Source of the DNA: an uncultured Paracoccaceae bacterium
GTDB taxonomy: Bacteria > Pseudomonadota > Alphaproteobacteria > Rhodobacterales > Rhodobacteraceae
Direction of reading: 5' to 3'
Assembly: GCA_937872465.1 (NCBI GenBank)
Contig: CALMSR010000071.1
Span: 1-64,000, forward strand
DNA length: 64,000 nucleotides
The notes under the pieces are model-generated. The model had not been told where the DNA came from and did not search any database. It saw nothing but the letters and a program-made list of their open reading frames with translations. The position numbers were made by a program, and so were the translations under genes. Each line of letters begins with the position of its first letter. Positions within the stretch are counted from its first letter, which is position 1. Shown in pieces: positions 28,190-35,363 of the stretch.

Positions 28190-29205
28190 TCGACGCGCAG
28201 GTTGCCCGGCCCCCCGTCGTCGCGCCAATCGGCGGTATCGGTCGCGGGCGCGCCGTTCTGTCGCAGGTTCGCCCCGCCCTGGGCCGCCGCGGCGGCGACG
28301 GCGCCCTCGCTCCGCGGCAGGGGATCCCGCAGCCGCGGATGGTCGAGCAGCTGCGCGATCGCGCCGTCGAGACCCGCCCCGTCCGCCGGATCTGCATTGA
28401 GGTTGCCGAGCACCACCACCGGCGCCGCGGCCGCCGGCGCCACCCGCCCCTGGTCGTCGGCGAAGGCCGTGCCGTCGAGATAGAGCGCCCAGAAGCGCAG
28501 CTCGTCCCGGTGGCGCAGCCGGTTCCCCATCTCCGGCCCGTCGAAGAGCGGCGGCGTCGGGTTCGAGGCCAGGAGATGCAGCCGCCCGCCATCCGGCAGG
28601 ATCACCGGCACGTCCCAATGCGACCGCGACGACAGCCGGAAGGCCGCCTGCGCCCCGGCATCCGGCCAGGGACCGCCCTCCGGGGTCTCGGGCAGCGCCG
28701 CGCCGGGCAGGTCCGCCCAGCGCAGCATGCGGAAGCTGCGCGCGGCCTCCGTGTCGAGCGGCAGCCGCGAGACCAGCGCCATGCCGCCGTTGCCGGGGAA
28801 TTTTCCCCAGCCCCAGCCGTCGCCCCAGCCCATGAGCATCCCGTCGCCGTCGAGGTCGAGCCCCGAGACCTCGCCCGCGTTCACCGGCCCGTCGAAGACG
28901 TGAGCATAATCGATCCCCTCCGGCCCCTGGCGCAGCAGGTCGAGAAAGGCCGCCAGCGCCCGGCCGCGCAGGTCGTGGTCGAAGCTCGTCAGGAGCATCA
29001 CGTCGGGCCGCGCCGCGCGGATCACCGCCAGCACCGCCGCGAGCCCGGCATCGGGCTCGCGCCCGAGGTCGTGCAGGAGCACCCCGGCGCCCTTTCGGGT
29101 CAGATCGACGTCATAGGTTGCCACGCGCAGCACCTCCGCGCCCGCCGCCTGGGGCAGGGCCGCGAGGAGAAGGAGGGCGAGGGCGTGCAGGCGGTTCCGG
29201 GTCAC
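28000..29205 (-). CDS. Exported endonuclease/exonuclease/phosphatase-family protein
   Basis: A 401-residue protein with a signal peptide (about 1-22, ending GAEV) and the EEP fold: the N-terminal ATYDVDL strand, PDVMLLTSFDHDL, LGNLNADPADG (metal/phosphate loop), RVDYVLPD and the terminal SHRLVWADV. The family's usual NE and SDH motifs are altered (TSFDHD, PSHRLV), so activity may differ from that of a nuclease. It would act in the periplasm. The last roughly 15 codons run past the family end, and the 3-prime end overlaps the convergent epimerase gene by 190 bases. Confidence 0.8.
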   Translation of the reverse strand: MTRNRLHALALLLLAALPQAAGAEVLRVATYDVDLTRKGAGVLLHDLGREPDAGLAAVLAVIRAARPDVMLLTSFDHDLRGRALAAFLDLLRQGPEGIDYAHVFDGPVNAGEVSGLDLDGDGMLMGWGDGWGWGKFPGNGGMALVSRLPLDTEAARSFRMLRWADLPGAALPETPEGGPWPDAGAQAAFRLSSRSHWDVPVILPDGGRLHLLASNPTPPLFDGPEMGNRLRHRDELRFWALYLDGTAFADDQGRVAPAAAAPVVVLGNLNADPADGAGLDGAIAQLLDHPRLRDPLPRSEGAVAAAAAQGGANLRQNGAPATDTADWRDDGGPGNLRVDYVLPDAALELVGAGVFWPAPEAALAGAVATGPSHRLVWADVVLPEAEPATSAAKTASAALGR

Positions 29206-29240
29206 GCCGGCGAGGCTCGCGCGCCGGCGTTAAGGGCCGG

Positions 29241-29858
29241 TTAACCGCCGTGGTGGTGCCAGGGCATGCGGATGTGGAGCGCCTTCTCGAAGGCGGAGAT
29301 ATGCTCCTCCTTCTCCATGGTCAGCCCGATGTCGTCGAGACCGTTCAGCAGGCAGTGCTTGCGGTGCGGGTCGATCTCGAAGGCGATGGTGCCGCCGTCC
29401 GGACCGGTGATGGTCTGGCTTTCGAGATCGACGGTGATCGTGGCATTGGCGCCGCGATGGGCATCGTCCATCAGCTTGTCGACCTCCTCCTGCGGCAGCA
29501 CGATGGGCAGGATGCCGTTCTTGAAGCAGTTGTTGTAGAAGATGTCGGCGAAGCTCGGCGCGATCACGCAGCGGATGCCGAAGTCGAGCAGCGCCCAGGG
29601 CGCGTGCTCCCGGCTCGAGCCGCAGCCGAAGTTCTCGCCGGTGACGAGGATCTGCGCGTTGCGATAGGCCGGCCGGTTCAGCAGGAAGTCCTCGATCTCG
29701 CGGTCGTTGTGGTCGTAGCGCATCTCGTGGAAGAGGTTCCTGCCGAGCCCGGTGCGCTTGATCGTCTTGAGGAACTGCTTGGGGATGATCATGTCGGTAT
29801 CGACATTGATCTGCGGCAGCGGCGCCGCGACGCCGGTCAGCGTGGTGAACTTGTCCAT
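29241..29858 (-). CDS. leuD: 3-isopropylmalate dehydratase small subunit
   Basis: Swivel-domain subunit of isopropylmalate isomerase, pairing with LeuC. From the ATG at 29858 it has 205 residues, the proteobacterial norm; nineteen upstream codons are not conserved. Signatures are LPQINVDTDMIIPKQFLK (14-31) and GENFGCGSSREHAPWAL near 72-88, plus ADIFYNNCFKNGILPI. The stop is 35 bases from the nuclease-like gene start. LeuC is 2.6 kb upstream on the same strand with four genes between. Confidence 0.96.
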   Translation of the reverse strand: MDKFTTLTGVAAPLPQINVDTDMIIPKQFLKTIKRTGLGRNLFHEMRYDHNDREIEDFLLNRPAYRNAQILVTGENFGCGSSREHAPWALLDFGIRCVIAPSFADIFYNNCFKNGILPIVLPQEEVDKLMDDAHRGANATITVDLESQTITGPDGGTIAFEIDPHRKHCLLNGLDDIGLTMEKEEHISAFEKALHIRMPWHHHGG

Positions 29859-29952
29859 GATCGCGATCTCCGGATTCTCCGCCGGAGACAAACCACGCCC
29901 GGGCCCCGCGCGCAAGGCTCTGTCCGGGCTCCGGGGCCGGCGCGGGCGCGGA

Positions 29953-30273
29953 TCACGGTCGAATCGTCACGGTCGCGCCGCCGCCGATCCCCGAGACCGC
30001 GCCGGCGCGGTCGCCACCGGCGGCCACCCCGAGATAGGCGTCGCCGAAGAACACGAAGCCGACGTTCCCGCCCCGCGCGGCCCGCGGTTCCCCGCCCGAC
30101 CCGGAATCCGTTGCATCCGGGTCCAGCCGGAAGTCGGGCGGCCGGTCGACCACGGCCCCGAAGCCGAGCATCGGTCGCCGGTCGCCGAGCGGGGCGGCCT
30201 CCTCCGACGACGCCGCAGCGCCTGCGAGCGCCACGGCGGCGCAACAGGCCAGGGTGGCGGCGATCCTCGGCAT
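29953..30273 (-). CDS. Small exported hypothetical protein
   Basis: Not recognised. From the ATG at 30273 the protein has 106 residues and a signal peptide (MPRIAATLACCAAVALAGAAA). A good ribosome site (GGAGAG) precedes this ATG, which decides it over an upstream in-frame start. The mature part is short, acidic, then glycine-rich with FVFFGDAYLGVAAGG and a terminal GGGATVTI, suggesting a beta structure. It may be cotranscribed with leuD, 94 bases downstream. Restricted distribution is likely but untested. Confidence 0.6.
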   Translation of the reverse strand: MPRIAATLACCAAVALAGAAASSEEAAPLGDRRPMLGFGAVVDRPPDFRLDPDATDSGSGGEPRAARGGNVGFVFFGDAYLGVAAGGDRAGAVSGIGGGATVTIRP

Positions 30274-30413
30274 TCTCTCTCCACTCGCGACCGTGGGCGG
30301 CGCCCGACACGCCTTCAACATGGCGATCCACCGAGGCCTTTCAACCTGCACGATCGGCCGGACGCGCGCCCGGGGGGACTCGTCTTTCCCTGCGGCGGCG
30401 GCTAGCAGGGCGC

Positions 30414-31763
30414 ATGATCGCGTTCCTGAACCAGAACCTGCGCTGGCTCGCTCCGGGCTTCCTGCTGACCTTCGCCTCGGCCTTCGGCCAGACCTGGTTC
30501 ATCGCGCTCTTCGCCGGCGAGATAAAGGCGGTCTACGGGCTGAGCAACGGGGGCTGGGGCAGCCTCTATACCCTCGCCACCCTGGTCGCGGCGGGGCTCC
30601 TCTTCCTGCGCGGCGCGCTCGCCGACACCATGCCGCTCTGGCGGCTGGCCTCGGCCGTCGCGCTGGCCTTCGCGCTGGCCGCCGCGCTGATGGCCTGGAC
30701 ATCCTCGCCCTGGCTGCTCGGGCTCGCGCTGATCGGCCTGCGTTTCTGCGGCCAGGGCATGTTCCCCCATGTGGCGCTGACCGCCATGGGCCGCTGGTTC
30801 CGTGCCCAGCGCGGCCGGGCGGTGTCGCTGGTGATCCTCGGCCATGCCTTCGGCGAGATGGTGATCCCGCTGATCACCGTCGCGGCGATCGCGGGCCTCG
30901 GCTGGCGGCTCACCTGGGGAGGCGTGGCGCTCTTGCTCGCCCTCGGCCTCGCGCCGGCGGCCGCCCTGCTCTTCGCCCGCGGCCGCGCCCCGGAGGGCGG
31001 GGGCGAGGGCGGGGCCGAGGAGGCACCGGGACTCGGCGGGCGGCACTGGAGCCGCGCGGACGCGCTGGGCCACTGGCTCCTTCCCGCGCTGCTGCCCTTC
31101 CTGCTGACCCCGGGCTTCGTCGGCACGGTGGTCTATTTCCACCAGTCCAACATCTCCTCGGTCAAGGGCTGGGCGCAGGCGGAGATGGCGCGGGGCTATC
31201 CGGTCTATGCCACGCTCGCCATCGCCGCGGCGCTCTTCGCGGGCTGGGCCTGCGACCGCTTCGGGCCCGAGCGGCTGCTGCCGGTCTTTCTGCTGCCCAT
31301 GGCGCTCGGGGTCACGCTGATCGGCCCCGCCGGGCAGGTCGGCCTCTGGATCGCCGCGCTCGGGCTGCTCGGCGCGACCCAGGGCATGGCCAGCGCGCTC
31401 TGGGGCGCGCTGCTGCCCGCGGTCTACGGCACGCGGCATCTCGGGGCGGTGCGCTCGCTGGCGACCACGGTGATGGTCGTCTCGACCGCCATCGGGCCCG
31501 GCATCACCGGCATCCTGATCGACCGGGGCGTCGACTTCCCGCGCCAGTGCCTCGCCATGGGGATCTGGTGCCTCGGCCTCGGCGCGCTGGGGCTGGTGGT
31601 CCTCCGCCGCCTCCGGCTGGAAGCCGCCGAGACCCGTTCCGCCCGGCCCCGTCGGCGATCCCTCCATCTGACCGGCGCCGGGCTTCGAGACCGAGCCACG
31701 GGCAAGGGAGAAGGCCGCGGCCCGCAGAGCATTCCCCGACCGAAACGGCGCGGGCCGCCCTAG
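30414..31763 (+). CDS. MFS transporter with repeat-derived tail
   Basis: A 449-residue major facilitator protein with twelve hydrophobic segments, of the monocarboxylate/OxlT-like kind by eye (WGSLYTLATLVAAGLLFLRGALAD after helix 2, GHAFGEMVIPL in helix 5). Substrate is unknown. The last thirty or so residues (from about 418) are basic and unlike any carrier; the DNA there, 31695-31752, matches dispersed repeat family II, so the element has become the end of this gene. The stop overlaps that of the convergent DUF1801-type gene by four bases. Confidence 0.83.
   Translation: MIAFLNQNLRWLAPGFLLTFASAFGQTWFIALFAGEIKAVYGLSNGGWGSLYTLATLVAAGLLFLRGALADTMPLWRLASAVALAFALAAALMAWTSSPWLLGLALIGLRFCGQGMFPHVALTAMGRWFRAQRGRAVSLVILGHAFGEMVIPLITVAAIAGLGWRLTWGGVALLLALGLAPAAALLFARGRAPEGGGEGGAEEAPGLGGRHWSRADALGHWLLPALLPFLLTPGFVGTVVYFHQSNISSVKGWAQAEMARGYPVYATLAIAAALFAGWACDRFGPERLLPVFLLPMALGVTLIGPAGQVGLWIAALGLLGATQGMASALWGALLPAVYGTRHLGAVRSLATTVMVVSTAIGPGITGILIDRGVDFPRQCLAMGIWCLGLGALGLVVLRRLRLEAAETRSARPRRRSLHLTGAGLRDRATGKGEGRGPQSIPRPKRRGPP
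31695..31752 (+). repeat. Dispersed repeat family II, terminal portion, inside a coding end
   Basis: The run GGGCAAGGGAGAAGGCCGCG, followed by GCCCGCAGAGC and GACCGAAACGGCGC, lines up with the start of the 34.85 kb copy (GGACAAGGAAAAGGCCGCG, then CGGCCCGCACAGCC and GACCGAAAAGGCG). It sits in frame at the 3-prime end of the MFS gene and directly 3-prime of the minus-strand DUF1801-type gene, keeping the orientation rule of the family. Confidence 0.55.
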
Positions 31764-32191
31764 CGCCGCGCCGCGGCGACGAAATCCGACACAGGAACCG
31801 CCGCAATCACCGCGGCCACCGGCTCCGGCAGCAGGTCGTCGAGCTTGCGGAAGCGCAGGCAGGCCTTGCCGAGGTCGAGCTTCCTGCCCGCCGCGGCATA
31901 GGCGGCGCGCAGGCCGTCCTCGACCCCGGGCAGGCAGTTCACGCCGCAGAGATAGAGCGCCATGTGCCGCTTCTGGCTGGCGAGCGCCGCATACATCAGC
32001 GGCTTGCCGTTGTAAGTGGGCCCCGAGACCGCCAGCGGCACCTCCCAGGTGATCATGCCCCAGCGCATCACCTCGTCATAGCCTTCGGGCAGGTTCGCCC
32101 GTACCAGCGCCAGCACCTGCGCGATGGCCGCCCGCCGGTCCCCCGGCAGTTCGTCGAGATAGTCCGGCACGGTGGCGGCGTCCGAGAGCAT
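31760..32191 (-). CDS. DUF1801/YdhG-like domain protein
   Basis: A 143-residue cytosolic protein of the DUF1801 type: an N-terminal helical part (VPDYLDELPGDRRAAIAQVLALVRANLPEGYDE) leads into a beta-sheet with RWGMITWEVPL, YNGKPLMYAALASQKRHMALYLCG and a final LDDLLPEPVAAVI. The family has no firmly assigned activity. The ATG at 32191 fits the family start; the much longer open frame upstream is antisense-like extension through leuC. The gene stands alone; a family II repeat portion lies at its 3-prime end. Confidence 0.82.
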   Translation of the reverse strand: MLSDAATVPDYLDELPGDRRAAIAQVLALVRANLPEGYDEVMRWGMITWEVPLAVSGPTYNGKPLMYAALASQKRHMALYLCGVNCLPGVEDGLRAAYAAAGRKLDLGKACLRFRKLDDLLPEPVAAVIAAVPVSDFVAAARR

Positions 32192-32262
32192 CGCGGGCCC
32201 GATTCTCCGCCGCGGGCGGCTGAAATGCAAGCCCGCAGGGCGCGGAACGCGCCCCCTGCAAG

Positions 32263-32433
32263 CTATTCCGGCGCGACCACGGAATCCGCGTCCTCTGCCG
32301 CGTCGCGATTGGTGATGAAGAAGACCGAGGCGACGACCAGCAGCAGGATCACCGCCAGGGACGCGATGATCCCCGCCATCGCGGGCCGATGGCGCCGCGC
32401 CTGCTTCTCGACCTTGGTATCGGGTGGTGACAT
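32263..32433 (-). CDS. Small single-pass membrane protein
   Basis: A 56-residue peptide, MSPPDTKVEK at the start, with one strong helix (about 18-41, AGIIASLAVILLLVVASVFFI) and a short acidic tail. A very good ribosome site, AAAGGAG, precedes the ATG at 32433, which decides it over an ATG eight codons earlier. Positive charges before the helix place the N-terminus in the cytoplasm. It sits 72 bases after leuC on the same strand. No function known. Confidence 0.7.
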   Translation of the reverse strand: MSPPDTKVEKQARRHRPAMAGIIASLAVILLLVVASVFFITNRDAAEDADSVVAPE

Positions 32434-32505
32434 GAATGCGCTCCTTTGCCGGAGCAACGCCGGAGCGCCGGATCGGGTTCCGCCGCTCCGGCTGGCCCGC
32501 GGGGC

Positions 32506-33912
32506 TCACATAAGCTCGCGCACGTCTGTGAGCCGCCCGGTGATCGCTGCCGCCGCCGCCATCGCGGGCGAGAGCAGGTGCGTGCGGCCGCCTCGGCCCT
32601 GGCGGCCCTCGAAATTGCGGTTCGAGGTCGAGGCGCAGCGCTCGCCGGGCTTCAGCTGGTCGGGGTTCATGCCGAGGCACATCGAGCAGCCCGCCATCCG
32701 CCAGTCGAACCCGGCCTCGATGAGCTTCTGGGCGATCCCCTCCTCCTCGGCCTGGGCGCGCACGAGGCCGGAGCCGGGCACGATCATCGCGCGCAGCCCC
32801 TCCTTGACCTTGCGGCCCTCCATGACCCGGGCCACCTCGCGCAGATCCTCGATGCGGCCGTTGGTGCAGGAGCCGATGAAGACCGTGTCGATCGCCACGT
32901 CGGTGAGCTTCGTCCCCGGCTCGAGCCCCATATAGGCGAGCGAGCGCCTTGCGGCATCCACCTTGCCGCCGCGGAACTCCGCCGGGTCGGGCACCACGCC
33001 GGTGATCGGCAACACGTCCTCGGGGCTGGTGCCCCAGGTCACCACCGGGGCGATGTCGGCGGCGTCGAGGATCAGGATCTCGTGGAAATGCGCGCCCTCG
33101 TCGCTGAAGAGCCCGCGCCAATGCGCCTCGGCCATCTCCCAGGCCGCCCCCTTGGGCGCATGCGGCCGGCCCTTGACATAGGCGAAGGTCTTCTCGTCGG
33201 GCGCGATCAGCCCGGCGCGCGCGCCGCCCTCGATCGCCATGTTGCAGACCGTCATGCGGCCCTCCATGGAGAGCGAGCGGATCGCCTCGCCGCAATATTC
33301 GATCACGTGGCCGGTGCCGCCGGCGGTCCCGGTGGCGCCGATGACCGAAAGCGTGATGTCCTTGGCGGTGACGCCGAAGGGCAGGCTGCCCGTGACCTCG
33401 ACCTTCATGTTCTTCGACTTCTTCTGGATCAGCGTCTGGGTGGCCAGCACGTGCTCGACCTCGCTCGTGCCGATGCCGTGCGCCAGCGCCCCGAAGGCGC
33501 CATGGGTGGCGGTATGGCTGTCGCCGCAGACAATGGTCATGCCCGGCTGGGTGATGCCCTGCTCCGGCCCGATGATGTGCACGATGCCCTGGCGCGGGTC
33601 GGCGACGTCGAAGATCTCGATGCCGAATTCCGCGGCATTGGCGCGCAGGGTCTCGACCTGGATGCGGCTCTCCTCGTTCTCGATGCCCTTGGCCCGGTCC
33701 ACGTCGGTCGGCACGTTGTGGTCGGGCACCGCCACGGTCTTCTCCGGCGCGCGCACCCTGCGGCCGGTCATGCGCAGCCCCTCGAAGGCCTGCGGGCTCG
33801 TCACCTCGTGCACGAGATGGCGGTCGATGTAGATCAGGCAGGTGCCGTCGGGCGCCTCGTGCACCAGATGGGCGTCCCAGATCTTGTCGTAGAGGGTCTT
33901 CGGAGCGGACAT
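32506..33912 (-). CDS. leuC: 3-isopropylmalate dehydratase large subunit
   Basis: Catalytic aconitase-family subunit that isomerises 2- to 3-isopropylmalate with LeuD. The 468-residue protein starts MSAPKTLYDKIWDAHLVHE and contains GDSHTATHGAFGALAHGIGTSEVEHVLATQ in outline and the [4Fe-4S] cysteines in FIGSCTNGRIEDL and GCSMCLGMN. The ATG at 33912 matches the usual LeuC start; an 85-codon upstream extension is not conserved. It is followed by the small membrane protein. Cytosolic; oxygen-sensitive cluster expected. Confidence 0.97.
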   Translation of the reverse strand: MSAPKTLYDKIWDAHLVHEAPDGTCLIYIDRHLVHEVTSPQAFEGLRMTGRRVRAPEKTVAVPDHNVPTDVDRAKGIENEESRIQVETLRANAAEFGIEIFDVADPRQGIVHIIGPEQGITQPGMTIVCGDSHTATHGAFGALAHGIGTSEVEHVLATQTLIQKKSKNMKVEVTGSLPFGVTAKDITLSVIGATGTAGGTGHVIEYCGEAIRSLSMEGRMTVCNMAIEGGARAGLIAPDEKTFAYVKGRPHAPKGAAWEMAEAHWRGLFSDEGAHFHEILILDAADIAPVVTWGTSPEDVLPITGVVPDPAEFRGGKVDAARRSLAYMGLEPGTKLTDVAIDTVFIGSCTNGRIEDLREVARVMEGRKVKEGLRAMIVPGSGLVRAQAEEEGIAQKLIEAGFDWRMAGCSMCLGMNPDQLKPGERCASTSNRNFEGRQGRGGRTHLLSPAMAAAAAITGRLTDVRELM

Positions 33913-34110
33913 GGCGTGTCTCCCGCGCGGGGATTGTCGGGTCAGGGCGGCAGGCTGGCGTGCCTCAGCGCCCCGCCGTGAAGCGCGGACGCCGGGCGTG
34001 GAACCGCCAGGGCAACCGCGCGTGGTCGTCGATGTCGGTGATCGGTCGCATCGGCGACCTCTAGCCCCGAATCGGCCGCTCCACAAGCGCCGGCGCGGCT
34101 GCGGCCGGAG
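33913..34110. other. leuC upstream region, no gene seen
   Basis: The first part of a 326-base gap between leuC and the second stress-protein gene. No open frame with coding character, no tRNA and no clear operator was found. It must hold the leuC promoter, but no hexamer pair is convincing. The rest of the gap is repeat family I copy E and the short leader of the stress gene. Confidence 0.5.
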
Positions 34111-34175
34111 CGCATGCCTGGGCAGCGCCCGGGGCTCGCAAGGACGGGGTCGCGTTGCCGAATGCAATTTCTCCG
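34111..34175 (+). repeat. Dispersed intergenic repeat family I, copy E (partial)
   Basis: A shortened copy: GCATGCCTGGGCAGCGCCCGG, then directly ACGGGGTCGCGTTGCCGAATGCAATTTC. The core and tail blocks of the other copies are here joined with the middle missing, as expected from an internal deletion. It lies upstream of the UspA gene at 34239. Confidence 0.6.
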
Positions 34176-34238
34176 GGCCGCGGTCGACACCCGGACCTGC
34201 CGTGTTAGGGTGGCCCGTCCGGAACAGGGAGGTGACAG

Positions 34239-34658
34239 ATGTACGCTCGGATCATGGTTCCCGTCGATCTCGCCCATGCCGACCGGCTGGAGAAGGCGCT
34301 CGGAACGGCGGCGGATCTGGCCCGCCACTATGGTGCGGGCCTCACCCTCGTCGGCGCCACGGGAACCGAGCCCGGGCCGGTGGCGCGCAGCCCGGAGGCC
34401 TTCGCGGAGAAGCTCGACCGGTTCGCCGCCGAAGCGGGCGAGCGGCTCGGGATCGGTATCGAGGCCTCGACGCTGCACCTGCACGACGTCTCGATCGACC
34501 TCGACAACGCCCTGATTCACAAGGCCGCCGAGATCGGCGCCGATCTCATCGTGATGGCGTCGCATATTCCGGGCGCCGCGGAATATCTCTTAGGCTCGAA
34601 TGCCGGCCACGTGGCCCAGCATGCGCCGATCTCCGTGATGGTCGTGCGCGGGGCCTGA
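34239..34658 (+). CDS. Universal stress protein, single UspA domain
   Basis: A 139-residue protein beginning MYARIMVPVDLAHADRLEKAL, standard for UspA. The nucleotide-loop region reads ASHIPGAAEYLLGSNAGHVAQHA and ends in a VMVVRG strand, in keeping with an ATP-binding type. It is of the same subgroup size as the gene at 295 but clearly diverged, so not a recent duplicate. Monocistronic; flanked by repeats on both sides. A GGGAGGTGA ribosome site lies just upstream. Confidence 0.88.
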   Translation: MYARIMVPVDLAHADRLEKALGTAADLARHYGAGLTLVGATGTEPGPVARSPEAFAEKLDRFAAEAGERLGIGIEASTLHLHDVSIDLDNALIHKAAEIGADLIVMASHIPGAAEYLLGSNAGHVAQHAPISVMVVRGA

Positions 34659-34664
34659 TACGAC

Positions 34665-34745
34665 ATCTGGACAGATCGATCGGCCGGGGGACATCCCGAA
34701 CCGGCACCAGCGAGGCACTGCCTCGCGCCGGTTCGTCGGCTGGAG
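34665..34745 (+). repeat. Dispersed repeat family III, first half, with nested hairpin
   Basis: From GACATCTGGACAG to GTTCGTCGGC this segment closely matches 58134-58215. At its centre (34697-34735) an outer 9-bp stem CGAACCGGC/GCCGGTTCG encloses an inner GCGAGG/CCTCGC stem, and the two copies are identical over the 3-prime 26 bases of the hairpin. It lies just after the UspA stop and could serve as a terminator-like 3-prime structure, though no U-run follows. Confidence 0.75.
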
Positions 34746-34829
34746 CGCGCGAGCGCGGAAGCCGAGGGGGTTGGATTTCAAAGTCGGTGAGCAATACCAG
34801 CGGCCCTTCCAACTGACCGGTCCTGCGGC

Positions 34830-35135
34830 CCGAGGCCGACTTTCGGGACAAGGAAAAGGCCGCGCCCGCGCGGCCCGCACAGCCTTGCCGAGGACCGAAA
34901 AGGCGAGGCGCCGGTGGCGCCTTGCCCGGAACGGTCGCCCGGAGGCGCAAGCCGCAGGGCGAGGGAGGTGCCACCTTCCCGCCGGTCGAGGATCGGGACG
35001 GGACGGCCCTGGACGGTGCGCAAGGCGCGCCGGCCCCCGGCAGGGCCGGCGCGGCCCGATCGCCACGGGTCGATCGGGCTGGGGACACCCTGGCCGCGGA
35101 AGGAACAGGAGTCGACAGCGAGGGCCGCTGGCATG
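34830..35135 (+). repeat. Dispersed repeat family II, longest copy
   Basis: Part of a 705-base gap with no gene. Blocks in order: a terminator-like stem at 34858-34875 preceded by AAAA (34854-34857; read on the minus strand GGCCGCG...CGCGGCC then TTTT), GGCGAGGCGCCGGTGGCGCC, CCCGGAGGCGCAAGCCGCAGGG, GGTCGAGGATCGGGACGG, GGTGCGCAAGGCGCGCCGGC, the stem CCCGATCG/CGATCGGG (35055-35078), and GTCGACAGCGAGGGCCGC. It is 3-prime of minus-strand trkH and lies between the two halves of family III. Confidence 0.85.
34854..34875 (-). terminator. Intrinsic-type terminator within repeat family II
   Basis: On the minus strand a 7-bp GC stem GGCCGCG/CGCGGCC with a 4-base loop is followed by TTTTCCTTG. It is about 490 bases beyond the trkH stop, so it would give the trkA-trkH message a long structured 3-prime end. 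Confidence 0.5.
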
Positions 35136-35229
35136 ATCTGCGCGCGCCTCTGCCTGGGCGGGCGCATTTGTCGCGCCTGCCGTCACGGGGAACGGGCGTC
35201 TGCCCGAAGCGATCATCCGGAGGCCGTAT

Positions 35230-35290
35230 CACCTGCCAAATCCGCGAGGGGAAGGCGGTATCGCCACGGGGAAACTGGCGCCGGTCCGAG
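35230..35290 (+). repeat. Dispersed repeat family III, second half
   Basis: CACCTGCCAAATCCGCGAGG followed by GGAAGGCGG and, further on, a CTGGCGCCGGTCC end matches 58278-58333. At 58 kb the two halves of family III are about 60 bases apart; here nearly 500 bases, including the long family II copy, lie between them. Remaining bases up to trkH (35291-35363) show nothing. Confidence 0.6.
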
Positions 35291-35363
35291 CGGTCAACCG
35301 GGGGCCACATGACCCGCTCGCCGACCAATCGATCTGCAGCATGGTCGCGGCCCCGCCCGCCGC

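Noticed and set aside
34665..35290. Insertion sequence or MITE with terminal inverted repeats
   Set aside because: Repeat blocks are clear but no transposase, consistent terminal inverted repeats or target duplication could be defined, so it is reported only as dispersed repeats.
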